From contig NZ_CP114413.1 in assembly GCF_027270315.1 (NCBI RefSeq), forward strand, positions 7,564,001 through 7,628,000: 64,000 bases of DNA, written 5' to 3'. A model generated the notes under the pieces. The model worked only from the letters and a program-made list of their open reading frames with translations. It did not search any database and was not told the DNA's origin. The position numbers and the translations under genes are program-made. The stretch comes from Streptomyces cinnabarinus. Lineage in GTDB: Bacteria; Actinomycetota; Actinomycetes; Streptomycetales; Streptomycetaceae. This document shows, one piece after another, positions 1-7,751 of the stretch (the first letter of the stretch is position 1; every line of letters starts with the position of its first letter).

Positions 1-4
1 ACGG

Positions 5-1333
5 ATGGGCGACGGCATCGACGAGGAGGAGCTGGCCGCCTTCCACCGCACGGTCGGCCGACTGCGGGCCCTGCCCGTCGACGACCCGGTACGGCTGCGC
101 GCCGAGCAGGTCGCCGCCTCCTTCGCCCGGGACGGAAGGCTGCGGCGCCGGAAGGCCCGCGGGGCCGAGGTCTCCGCGGCCGACGCGTCGGCGATGGCCG
201 CGACCGCGACGGGGGCGGTGGACCGCCGCGAGGACGCCCCGCTGGCCGACCCCGGAGCCGCGGGCCGCTTCCACAAGCCGCGCGGCTGCTATGTCTGCAA
301 GTCCCCCTATCGACAGGTCGATTCCTTCTACCACCGGCTCTGTCCCGACTGCGCCGCCGACAACCGCAGCCGCCGCGCCCTGAGCACCGATCTCGGCGGA
401 CGCCGGGCGCTGCTCACCGGCGGCCGGGTCAAGATCGGCTTCCAGCTGGCGCTGATGATGCTCCGGGACGGCGCCGAACTCCTGGTGACCAGCCGCTTCC
501 CGCACGACACCGTGCGCCGCTTCCGGGCCGAGCCCGGCAGTGAGAAGTGGCTCGACCGGCTGACCGTCCTCGCCGTGGACCTGCGCGACCCCCGCCAGGT
601 GCTGGGCCTGTGCGAGGAGCTGCGGGCCGAGGGCGAACCCCTGGACATCCTCGTCAACAACGCCGCCCAGACGGTCCGCCGCCCGCCCGAGTCCTACGCG
701 CTGCTCGCCGCCGGGGAGTACGACGCGCTGCCCGAAGGGGCCCGCAAGGCGCCCGGGTTCACACCGATGCGGATGCTGACCGGCGGCGCCGCGGCTCTGC
801 CCGCCGCCCTGCGCGAGGCCGACGAGGCGGGGCTGCTGCCCGACCCCTCCCCGGAGAACTCCTGGTCCGCGCAGCTCGGCGCGCTCGACCCGGCTGAGGT
901 CCTGGAGACCCAGCTCGTCAACGCCCTCGCCCCGGCGCTGCTCTGCGACCGGCTGCTGCCCCTGCTGCTCGCCGCGCCGCGACCGCGCCGCTACGTCGTC
1001 AACGTGACTGCGGTGGAGGGCCGGTTCGCGGTCCGCAACAAGACGGCCGGCCACCCGCACACGAACATGGCCAAGGCCGCGCTCAACATGCTCACCCGCA
1101 CCAGCGCCGCCGAACTCGCCGCCCAGGGCGTCCATATGTGCGCCGTTGACACCGGCTGGATCACCGACGAGAACCCGGCGCCGAAGAAGGCCCGCTTGGC
1201 GGGCGCGGGCTTCCGCACCCCGCTGGACATCGTGGACGGCGCCGCCCGCGTGTACGACCCGATCGTGCGGGGCGAGGCGGGCGACCCGGTGTCCGGGGTG
1301 TTCCTGAAGGACTACCGGGAAGCGGAGTGGTGA
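5..1333 (+). CDS. SDR-fold protein with N-terminal zinc ribbon, atypical active site
   Basis: 442 aa. The C-terminal two thirds is a short-chain dehydrogenase/reductase Rossmann fold: a nucleotide-binding loop near residues 136-145 (LLTGGRVKIGF) and a VNNAA strand motif near 217-225. Ahead of it is a roughly 130-residue extension with a CxxC...CxxC zinc-ribbon-like pair (Cys95, Cys98, Cys113, Cys116). The usual YxxxK active site reads TNMAK (Thr353, Lys357), so the catalytic Tyr is absent, and no Ser is seen at the usual strand (VNVTAVEG). Nucleotide binding is likely, but classical SDR oxidoreduction is doubtful. It converges on the AAA/VWA operon, with stops 24 bp apart. The ATG at 5 lies at the window edge, so a longer N-terminus cannot be excluded. 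The SDR fold is confident; the function is unknown. Confidence 0.8.
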   Translation: MGDGIDEEELAAFHRTVGRLRALPVDDPVRLRAEQVAASFARDGRLRRRKARGAEVSAADASAMAATATGAVDRREDAPLADPGAAGRFHKPRGCYVCKSPYRQVDSFYHRLCPDCAADNRSRRALSTDLGGRRALLTGGRVKIGFQLALMMLRDGAELLVTSRFPHDTVRRFRAEPGSEKWLDRLTVLAVDLRDPRQVLGLCEELRAEGEPLDILVNNAAQTVRRPPESYALLAAGEYDALPEGARKAPGFTPMRMLTGGAAALPAALREADEAGLLPDPSPENSWSAQLGALDPAEVLETQLVNALAPALLCDRLLPLLLAAPRPRRYVVNVTAVEGRFAVRNKTAGHPHTNMAKAALNMLTRTSAAELAAQGVHMCAVDTGWITDENPAPKKARLAGAGFRTPLDIVDGAARVYDPIVRGEAGDPVSGVFLKDYREAEW

Positions 1334-1357
1334 GCGGCGCGCCCGACTCGACGGCTG

Positions 1358-3151
1358 TCACCGGCGCATCGCCATGAACACCTCCGTCCAGAACCGCTGT
1401 TGCTGCTGCGCCGCGCCCACCAGATAGGTCGCCCGCAGCTTCGGCGGGAGCAGCGCCACCAGCCGGGTCACCACCGCCCGGTGCTTCTTCAGCTGCGACA
1501 GCTCGGCGTTGGCCAGGATCTGGTGGACGACGTCGGTGTCGTTCGCGCCCTCGTCGCTGACGTCCGCCGCATGGCGCAGCCGTGCCTCCCAGGCGTCGGC
1601 GTCCCGGGCCAGCTCGTGCAGGCCCGTCACCGGGCGGCCGCGCAGCCGGTCGATGAGCGCCGTGAGCGGCACAGGCGCGTACTCGCCGTTGCCGAGGTAG
1701 ACCGTCGCCATCTCCAGCGGCAGCCCCCGCCGGTGCAGCTTGATCAGCCGCTCCAGGGTCCGCTTGGTGATCCAGGCCCGGGCCTCGTCGTCGATGTCGT
1801 GCTTCCACCACTCCAGCACCGTCTCGGCGTCCGGGCCGTACCGCGCGAGCAGCCACTCATTGGCCGGGATGTCCTCCGGCTGCACCTGGAGCGAGGCGGT
1901 GAAACGGGTCGCCTGTGCGATGTTGTTCCGCGCCACCAGCAGCTTGCGGCCCAGGTGGTACGGCGGGTTCTGGACCGCTATCTGCGCGCGGAGGTTCTCG
2001 ATCGGGCGGCCCGCCAGCGACCACTCCTGGGTGATCTCCATCAGCTTGGCGAACGCGGCCTTGTCCTTGGGCCGGTTGTACTCGTCCCACACGATCGCCT
2101 TCGGCTCGCGCCCGGTGAACTTCGCGGCCAGCAGGTTGTCCAGGGTGCCGTCGGCCGACGGCACCGGCGCGCACAGGTCCTCGACGTTGGTGACCGGCAG
2201 CGAGAAGTACAGCGCCTCCCGGCCGAGCCCCTCGCGCAGCGTCTGCCGCACCAGCTCCGTCTTGCCGCACCCCGGCGGGCCCTGGAGCAGCACCGTCCAG
2301 CGGTTGCGCAGCGCGGCCCGCACCACCTGCCGTACCGGGTCCGGGATCGTCGACGGATTGGGGACGCCCAGCGCCTGGGCGATCCGGTCCAGGACCTCGG
2401 CGGTGCGGTTCGGGCCCGGCCGGCCGTCCGGGGCGGGCTCGGCCAGGCGCAGCCGCTCGCCGCCGACCAGGGGCAGGCCCCAGCGCAGCGGGAAGCCCTC
2501 CCGCGCGTTGGCGAGCACATGGTCGAGGGTGCGCGGGGACAGCACCTCGCGCAGCGCGGGCGGCAGGGAGGCCCACAGCGAGAACACCGGCCGCAGGTCC
2601 CACGGGCGGTACTTGGCCGCCAGATGCCGCCGCCAGGACGTGTCGTTGGCCGTGATGCGCATCGTCACCATACGGTCCAGCAGCGCCAGATCACCGCGCC
2701 GGGCCGAGGTCTCGGACAGCGACTCGTTGTCGGTGAGGAAGACGCCGACACAGCCGAGGGCGCGCAGATCGTGCTCGCCCAGCGTCCAGTCGCAGGCGAT
2801 CTGCATCAGCTGCGACTGGATCGTCTCGCCCGCCTGGAGCGAGTCGTCGATGAGCAGCACGAACGGCCGCCCCGGCTTGAGCTGGCTCATCACCAGCTGG
2901 CGCAGCACCAGTTCACCGGAGTGCGGATCGCGCACCGGCGCGTTGACGAGCAGATCGTCCGGGGTCAGGTTCGCCGCCGGGACGTACACCAGGGCGGTGT
3001 CCGGGTGGGCCCGGCCGATGTGCGAGAAGAACGTCGCCGTCTTGCCGATGCCGTGCTCGCCGAAGACCTGCCCGGTCTGGCCGAGGTCGATCATCGCGTC
3101 GATGAAGGACTCCAGACGGGACAGGGTCGGCTGTTTCACATCCGTGGTCAT
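1358..3151 (-). CDS. MoxR-like ATPase with two AAA modules
   Basis: 597 aa from the ATG at 3151, whose first base overlaps the TAA of the upstream VWA gene (TAATG). The open frame runs further upstream, but that part lies inside the VWA gene and is a shadow. Two P-loop modules are visible: GEHGIGKT at residues 31-38 with Walker B VLLIDD, and GPPGCGKT near residue 288 with Walker B AIVWDEYNR. MoxR-type AAA+ ATPases act with VWA proteins as a remodelling machine that assembles or activates metal-containing or protein complexes. The 1-base overlap implies translational coupling and a physical partnership with the VWA protein. The substrate cannot be read from the sequence. Confidence 0.88.
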   Translation of the reverse strand: MTTDVKQPTLSRLESFIDAMIDLGQTGQVFGEHGIGKTATFFSHIGRAHPDTALVYVPAANLTPDDLLVNAPVRDPHSGELVLRQLVMSQLKPGRPFVLLIDDSLQAGETIQSQLMQIACDWTLGEHDLRALGCVGVFLTDNESLSETSARRGDLALLDRMVTMRITANDTSWRRHLAAKYRPWDLRPVFSLWASLPPALREVLSPRTLDHVLANAREGFPLRWGLPLVGGERLRLAEPAPDGRPGPNRTAEVLDRIAQALGVPNPSTIPDPVRQVVRAALRNRWTVLLQGPPGCGKTELVRQTLREGLGREALYFSLPVTNVEDLCAPVPSADGTLDNLLAAKFTGREPKAIVWDEYNRPKDKAAFAKLMEITQEWSLAGRPIENLRAQIAVQNPPYHLGRKLLVARNNIAQATRFTASLQVQPEDIPANEWLLARYGPDAETVLEWWKHDIDDEARAWITKRTLERLIKLHRRGLPLEMATVYLGNGEYAPVPLTALIDRLRGRPVTGLHELARDADAWEARLRHAADVSDEGANDTDVVHQILANAELSQLKKHRAVVTRLVALLPPKLRATYLVGAAQQQQRFWTEVFMAMRR

Positions 3152-4554
3152 TACCGTGATCCTGTGGTCACGCGATGGCAGTCCATCGCGGGTGTGTGCC
3201 GCTCGGGCCACTCGTCGCCGCCCTCGGTGATCAGCCAGATCCATTTGTCCGGCTCGGCGGGCGTGATCGGCGGAGCGTATCCGTCGGTGAGGACGACCAC
3301 CGCGTCCGGGGTCTCCTCGAAACGGCGCCCTTGCACCTCGGTGCGGCCCTCCACGTAGTCGGCGACGGCCTGGAAGCTCGTACCGCCTCCGCCGTAGACC
3401 CGCTCGCCGGGCGTGAAGGGCATCACCACGGCGTCGAAGGACAGCCAGTGCGCCTGGACGCCGTCGATCCCGCCGACGAGTTCGGTGAGCCAGGTGATCA
3501 CTCGGTGGGACATCGAGCCGGAGGTGTCGTAGGCGATGACCAGGAGCTTGTCGCGGACCGGGCCGCGGCGGGAGAGCATCGGGTCCTGGCCGAGCGCGGT
3601 GAGAAGCGCACCGCGCTTCTTCGGGTACACCAGGCGCTCGCCCTCGCGCAGTTTGGAGGCGAGCACATCGACCAGCCAGCGCTGCCACCAGTCGACGGTA
3701 CGGGTGGGCGTGGTCTCGCCGCGCAGCATGCCCGCGCCGAGAGTGCCCCAGAGCTTGGCCGCGCGGGCGTTGCCGTCCTCGGTGCGGCCCATCAGGTCCA
3801 GCAGTTCCCGCTCCGCGCCCGGGTGCCCGCGCCGGGCCGCCAGCAGGGAGTTGAGCAGCGCGGAGGAGGCGACCAGGTCGACGGTCTCCTGGTCGGCGGG
3901 GACCGCGCCCGCCACCAGGTGCGCACAGAGCCGCCGTTCGGGCACGGGAGGCCGGTGCATCCGCTTCAGCTCGCCGTACACCCGCATGTCCGTCTCGATG
4001 AACCGGTCGTACGGCAGCGGCTCCAGACCGTGCGCCAGGAGATCCGCGCGGTACAGCTCGAACACCTCACGCGGGTCGACGCCGGTCGGCCGGCCGTCCA
4101 GCAGGGGCAGTTGCTCCCTGTCGAGCCGGACCAGCGCGACATGGTTGATGGAGACCTCGGTGGCCACGACGAACACGGGGTCGGCGCGCAGGTCGGGGTC
4201 GGCGAAGAAGTGCCGGTGCACCAGGTGCCGGGCCTCGTGGAACAGCACGAACTTCACCCCCGGCAGGCCCAGTCCGACGAAGAAGTCCGGGTTGTAGAGC
4301 AGCAGGCAGGAGCCGTCCCCCGAGGCGACCACGGCCGCGGTGTCCACCGCTGTCGTCGGGATCTGGTGATGGCATTTCGCGTACAGCCACGACGCCACGG
4401 CCGACTCGGTCAGCCCGAAGTCCAGCAGCGCGGCCTCCTTCAGCCGCCGCGCCTCCTCGACCACTCCGGAATCCGCCGGGCGGTACCGCTCCAGGGCCCG
4501 GCGGTCGGCCAGGTCGACCACAGGGACCCGCGGTCCCTTCTCCCCGTACGCCAT
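3151..4554 (-). CDS. VWA-like protein with metallopeptidase-like N-terminal domain (DUF2201 type)
   Basis: 467 aa. The N-terminal half carries HEARHLVHRHFF near residues 105-116, an HExxH-type zinc peptidase signature as in the DUF2201 family. The C-terminal half holds a VWA-like domain with the MIDAS start DTSGSM near residue 343 and the later VVVLTDGYAPP strand. This arrangement suggests a metal-binding adaptor with a possible, undemonstrated protease function. It is the first gene of a two-gene unit with the AAA ATPase. The start is an ATG preceded by a G-rich Shine-Dalgarno. A tRNA-like element on the opposite strand (4643-4721) lies in the upstream gap. Role in the cell is unknown; AAA plus VWA pairs are known in complex assembly and in conflict systems. 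Confidence 0.85.
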   Translation of the reverse strand: MAYGEKGPRVPVVDLADRRALERYRPADSGVVEEARRLKEAALLDFGLTESAVASWLYAKCHHQIPTTAVDTAAVVASGDGSCLLLYNPDFFVGLGLPGVKFVLFHEARHLVHRHFFADPDLRADPVFVVATEVSINHVALVRLDREQLPLLDGRPTGVDPREVFELYRADLLAHGLEPLPYDRFIETDMRVYGELKRMHRPPVPERRLCAHLVAGAVPADQETVDLVASSALLNSLLAARRGHPGAERELLDLMGRTEDGNARAAKLWGTLGAGMLRGETTPTRTVDWWQRWLVDVLASKLREGERLVYPKKRGALLTALGQDPMLSRRGPVRDKLLVIAYDTSGSMSHRVITWLTELVGGIDGVQAHWLSFDAVVMPFTPGERVYGGGGTSFQAVADYVEGRTEVQGRRFEETPDAVVVLTDGYAPPITPAEPDKWIWLITEGGDEWPERHTPAMDCHRVTTGSR

Positions 4555-4645
4555 CTGCCGCCCCCCGTGCCGGACTTCCCCCGTGGATCATTGGTACCAG
4601 GGAGGACTGACATCGGGCCAAGCCATTACGATCCCATGCCAAGGG

Positions 4646-4719
4646 CGGGGTCGTAGCGCAGAGGCAGGCGCACCGGTCTCCAAAACCAGAACACGCCGGT
4701 TCGAATCCGGCCGCCCCGC
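4646..4719 (+). tRNA. tRNA-Trp(CCA)-like RNA, probably divergent or a tRNA mimic
   Basis: The + strand folds as a cloverleaf. D-stem GCGC 4656-4659 pairs with 4668-4671. The anticodon stem is 4673-4677/4685-4689 with one C-A mismatch, and the anticodon CCA is at 4680-4682 (Trp). The variable region is 5 nt. The T-stem GCCGG/CCGGC encloses a canonical TTCGAAT loop at 4700-4706. The acceptor stem is odd: a normal 7-bp register has two mismatches, while bulging T4651 gives a 10-bp helix (4643-4653 with 4712-4721). The discriminator would be C and no CCA tail is encoded; bacterial tRNA-Trp normally has G73. Charging by TrpRS is therefore doubtful. A weak -10-like TACGAT lies at 4627-4632. It could be a decayed tRNA, an unusual functional tRNA, or a tRNA-mimicking ncRNA. 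Confidence 0.55.
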
Positions 4720-4734
4720 CCCCTCACCGACGGT

Positions 4735-5580
4735 TCAGGCGATGGCGCCCGCCGTCATCACCAGCTCGCGCGTGTTCCCGTGGAACGTCTCCATCAGCTG
4801 GGCCAGCACCGCCCAGGCCTCCTCCCGCTCGCCCAGGTGCTCCTCGACGAGCGGCCGCAGCGCGTCCTCCGCCTCGCGGACCCGCTCATGGAACAGGGCC
4901 CGGCCCATCCCCAGCATCTCCAGCACGTCGACGGCGGGCTCGTGGGAGAACGCGAACTCCGCGGGCCCTCCCAGGATCCCCGCCTGCCGCAGCCGGTGCG
5001 TGAACTTGGCGTGCGAGCCGAACCCGGCGCGCACGGAGGGCGGGCAGTCCGGGCGGATCGACAGCGACCAGCGCGCGTACCCGGGCAGCGGGCGCTCCCG
5101 GTCCGCCTCGCCGACCGTCGCCCAGTCCGCGCGGGTGAGGACCATCGAGGAGGCCGCGCGGCCCTCGTTCATTGTGGTGGCCGCGCGCAGACAGCCGACG
5201 AGGCCGAGCCGGCCGTAGGAGGGCGGCACCTCCGGCTCCTGGCTCAGGAGGATGGTGTCCACCCGGACCGGGTCGGTGCGGCCCGACCCGAACGGCACCC
5301 CGCGCACCACGGCCCGGCGCAGCCCGGGCTGCGGCTCCAGGTGCGGGAACACCACGGTGTTGAGCACCGGGTTGTCGTTCTCCAGGATCCACAGCACCAC
5401 CGAGGCGGGCAGGAAGCGGCCCCTCCAAGCGCGCTGGAGCCGCCGTACGGACGCCTCGGGGGCCTCTGCCGCGGGCAGGCCAGTGCGGGCCCGGACCCGG
5501 GCGGCGGTCTCCACCTCGATCAGGCCGAGCAGGAACCCGACCGCCTGTTCCGACCTGCTGTTGTCACGCATGGCCTGCAT
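4735..5580 (-). CDS. Conserved hypothetical protein of unknown function
   Basis: 281 aa, not recognised. It has no signal peptide or clear membrane segment and looks cytoplasmic and soluble. The middle is Trp- and Pro-rich (RGRFLPASVVLWILEN; later RWSLSIRPDCPP), and the C-terminal 80 residues are predicted mostly helical and acidic (HERVREAEDALRPLVEEHL). It lies 46 bp downstream of the desaturase on the same strand and may be co-transcribed with it. Its stop is only 13 bp from the 3' edge of the opposite-strand tRNA-like element. Two in-frame ATGs (5580 and 5571) compete, neither with a strong Shine-Dalgarno. The gene is likely real because codon usage and length fit; its function cannot be stated. 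Confidence 0.65.
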   Translation of the reverse strand: MQAMRDNSRSEQAVGFLLGLIEVETAARVRARTGLPAAEAPEASVRRLQRAWRGRFLPASVVLWILENDNPVLNTVVFPHLEPQPGLRRAVVRGVPFGSGRTDPVRVDTILLSQEPEVPPSYGRLGLVGCLRAATTMNEGRAASSMVLTRADWATVGEADRERPLPGYARWSLSIRPDCPPSVRAGFGSHAKFTHRLRQAGILGGPAEFAFSHEPAVDVLEMLGMGRALFHERVREAEDALRPLVEEHLGEREEAWAVLAQLMETFHGNTRELVMTAGAIA

Positions 5581-5626
5581 GATGCCGCAGGCCCGCGATC
5601 TTGCCCAAGAGAATTCCGGGCGGGCG

Positions 5627-6604
5627 TCAGTTCCCGGCGCGGGCCGCCATCCGGGCCTTGCGGGCGGCCAGCTTCTCGTCGAACTTGGCGGCCTCCGCGT
5701 CCAGGCCGCCCATGAACAGACCGAGCTCGTCCTGCGCCTGCTGTCCCTCCGGGCCGAGGCCGTCGATCTCCATGATCTTCAGGAAGCGCAGCACCGGCTG
5801 GAGCACGTCGTCGTGGTGGATGCGCAGGTTGTAGACCTCGCCGATCGCCATCTGCGCCGCGAGCCGCTCGAAGCCGGGCATGCCGTGGCCGGGCATCCGG
5901 AAGTTCACGACCACGTCCCGCACCGCCTGCATGGTCAGGTCGGGGGCGATCTCGAACGCGGACTTCAGCAGATTCCGGTAGAAGATCATGTGCAGGTTCT
6001 CGTCGGCCGCGATCCGGGCCAGCATGCGGTCGCAGACCGGATCCCCGGACTGGTGACCGGTGTTGCGGTGCGAGATCCGGGTGGCCAGCTCCTGGAAGGC
6101 GACGTAGGCCACCGAGTGCAGCATCGAGTGCCGGTTGTCCGACTCGAAGCCCTCGCTCATGTGGGCCATGCGGAACTGCTCCAGCTGGTCCGGGTCCACC
6201 GCGCGGGAGGTCAGCAGGTAGTCGCGCATCACGATGCCGTGCCGGCCCTCCTCGGCGGTCCAGCGGTGCACCCAGGTGCCCCAGGCGCCGTCCCGGCCGA
6301 ACAGGCTGGCGATCTCGTGGTGGTAGCTGGGGAGGTTGTCCTCGGTGAGCAGGTTCACCACCAGGGCGATCCGGCCGATGTCGGTGACCTTGGACTGCTC
6401 CTTGTCCCAGGCCTCGCCGTCCTCGAAGAAGCCGGGGAAGTTGCGGCCGTCGGTCCACGGCACGTACTCGTGCGGCATCCAGTCCTTGGCGACCTTCAGA
6501 TGGCGGTTCAGCTCCGTCTCGACCACTTCCTCCAGCGCATAGAGCAGCCGAGCGTCGGTCCAGGCCGCGGACGGGCTGCCGAGGTGCGGGGAAGTGATCG
6601 TCAC
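5627..6604 (-). CDS. desA: Acyl-[acyl-carrier-protein] desaturase
   Basis: 325 aa from the GTG at 6604, chosen because GGAG lies 5 nt upstream; a further upstream ATG has no such site. The diiron motifs of soluble acyl-ACP desaturases are visible: EEGRH (around residue 126) and, later, DENLH (around residue 204). The enzyme inserts a cis double bond in acyl-ACP using O2 and ferredoxin-type electron transfer, and so tunes membrane fluidity. The promoter region upstream carries three phased palindromes (6661-6706), which points to repression by a fatty-acid-responsive regulator. The 281-aa gene follows on the same strand. The family assignment is secure; the symbol is by family name only. Confidence 0.9.
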   Translation of the reverse strand: MTITSPHLGSPSAAWTDARLLYALEEVVETELNRHLKVAKDWMPHEYVPWTDGRNFPGFFEDGEAWDKEQSKVTDIGRIALVVNLLTEDNLPSYHHEIASLFGRDGAWGTWVHRWTAEEGRHGIVMRDYLLTSRAVDPDQLEQFRMAHMSEGFESDNRHSMLHSVAYVAFQELATRISHRNTGHQSGDPVCDRMLARIAADENLHMIFYRNLLKSAFEIAPDLTMQAVRDVVVNFRMPGHGMPGFERLAAQMAIGEVYNLRIHHDDVLQPVLRFLKIMEIDGLGPEGQQAQDELGLFMGGLDAEAAKFDEKLAARKARMAARAGN

Positions 6605-6660
6605 GGGGACTCCAGGGGGACGTAACACGAGCGGAACGGACCGGCGAACGGTCGGGTGAA

Positions 6661-6706
6661 CCTACGGGATCGTAGGCTACGAATCCGTAGGTTACGAAGC
6701 CGTAGG
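6661..6706 (-). promoter_or_regulatory. Triple phased palindrome, probable desaturase operator
   Basis: CGTAGG recurs at 6671, 6686 and 6701, exactly 15 bp apart. Each copy is preceded by YTACG and a 4-bp spacer, giving three consecutive inverted repeats of the form CTACG-N4-CGTAGG. The array begins about 57 bp upstream of the desaturase GTG. The dyads look like TetR-family half-sites. No matching regulator gene is in the window. Confidence 0.65.
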
Positions 6707-6770
6707 TTAAGAGTAGTGTAAAGATCGCTGATCAGGGCGGGTTCCCCGGACAGTTGAGGGCATGCCAAAC

Positions 6771-6798
6771 AGCCCCGGGAATCGCAGGTCCCGGGGCT
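6771..6798 (-). terminator. Hairpin terminator after the dimethylargininase gene
   Basis: AGCCCCGGGA (6771-6780) and TCCCGGGGCT (6789-6798) form a perfect 10-bp GC stem with an 8-nt loop. It sits 24 bp beyond the stop of the minus-strand gene at 6822. No U-run follows, as is usual for Streptomyces terminators. Confidence 0.7.
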
Positions 6799-6821
6799 GG
6801 GCGAGTGACGCGGTCACCCGG

Positions 6822-7598
6822 TCAGGCGTACAGCTCCCGCATCCGGACCGAGAGACATGTCACACATCCTTCGAGTTTCTCGAACTCGCTGATGTCGACC
6901 ACCACCGGCTCATGGCCGAGGTCGGTGAGCAGTTCCGCGGTCTTCGGCGCGCTCGCCGAGATCAGCAGCTTGTGCCCGCCGAGCAGCACGACATGGCCGC
7001 CGGCCTCCTCGGGCACCGACAGGAAGCGCGGGAACAGCGACGGCCGGTCGATCTTCGGGATGTGTCCGATCACCGTGCCGTCCGGCAGTGCGGTGACCGC
7101 GGACTTCAGATGCAGCACCTTGCTCACGGGTACGGCGACCACCCGCGCCCCGAGCGGTTCGAAGGCGGCCCGCACCTGCTGGACCCCGGCCGCGTTGGTG
7201 CGCCCGCCGCGGCCGACGTAGATCGTGTCACCGATCTTCAGGACGTCACCGCCGTCGAGGGTGCCCGGCTCCCAGATCCAGTTCACCGAGCAGCCCAGCG
7301 AGGCGACGGCCTCCTCCACGGCGGCGGTCTCCTCGCGGCGGGCCTCGGCGCCGGGGCGGGTGATCAGCGCGACGTTCCGGTACATGACGACGGTGTCCTC
7401 GACGAACACCGAGTCCGGGCAGTCCTCCGCCGGATCCACCTCGACGGTCTCCCAGCCGTGGGTGTGCAGGGCCTCGACGTAGCCCTCCCACTGCTCGGTC
7501 GCCTTGTCGACATCGACCTTCTCCCGCTCGATGTGCGTCACCAGCCCCTCGGCGAGGCGTGGGCTGGGACGGCGGACGAGGGCCTTCTTGCTGGGCAC
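6822..7598 (-). CDS. N(G),N(G)-dimethylarginine dimethylaminohydrolase (dimethylargininase)
   Basis: 258 aa from the GTG at 7598 (GGAG about 6 nt upstream), matching the usual family length; the longer ATG frame lacks an upstream site. Amidinotransferase-fold motifs are present: PDSVFVEDT with acidic substrate-binding residues, EPGTLDGGDVL, LHLKS with the catalytic His, and EGCVTCLS near the C-terminus with the nucleophilic Cys. DDAH hydrolyses methylated arginines to citrulline and methylamines; arginine deiminase activity is a related alternative. It is a single gene between the desaturase region and the ABC-F gene, with its own hairpin terminator. Confidence 0.88.
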   Translation of the reverse strand: MPSKKALVRRPSPRLAEGLVTHIEREKVDVDKATEQWEGYVEALHTHGWETVEVDPAEDCPDSVFVEDTVVMYRNVALITRPGAEARREETAAVEEAVASLGCSVNWIWEPGTLDGGDVLKIGDTIYVGRGGRTNAAGVQQVRAAFEPLGARVVAVPVSKVLHLKSAVTALPDGTVIGHIPKIDRPSLFPRFLSVPEEAGGHVVLLGGHKLLISASAPKTAELLTDLGHEPVVVDISEFEKLEGCVTCLSVRMRELYA

Positions 7599-7751
7599 GG
7601 GGTACTCCGAATCGGCGACAGGTTCCGGTACCCGTTCATGAGGCACCGATCCACCATCATCCAGGCCGGAACCACCTGGACAAAACCCTCGTCACCAGGC
7701 TGTGGCCCTCGCGAGACGTCCTTGAGGTCGTTCCCCCCAGCCCCGGTGAAG

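Noticed and set aside
3152..3688. Longer N-terminus of the AAA ATPase (776-codon frame)
   Set aside because: This part lies within the VWA gene in another frame; the overlapping TAATG start gives a normal P-loop placement.
4646..4719. Normal, chargeable tRNA-Trp
   Set aside because: Acceptor mismatches or bulge, C discriminator and a stem mismatch make normal charging doubtful, so only a tRNA-like call is made.
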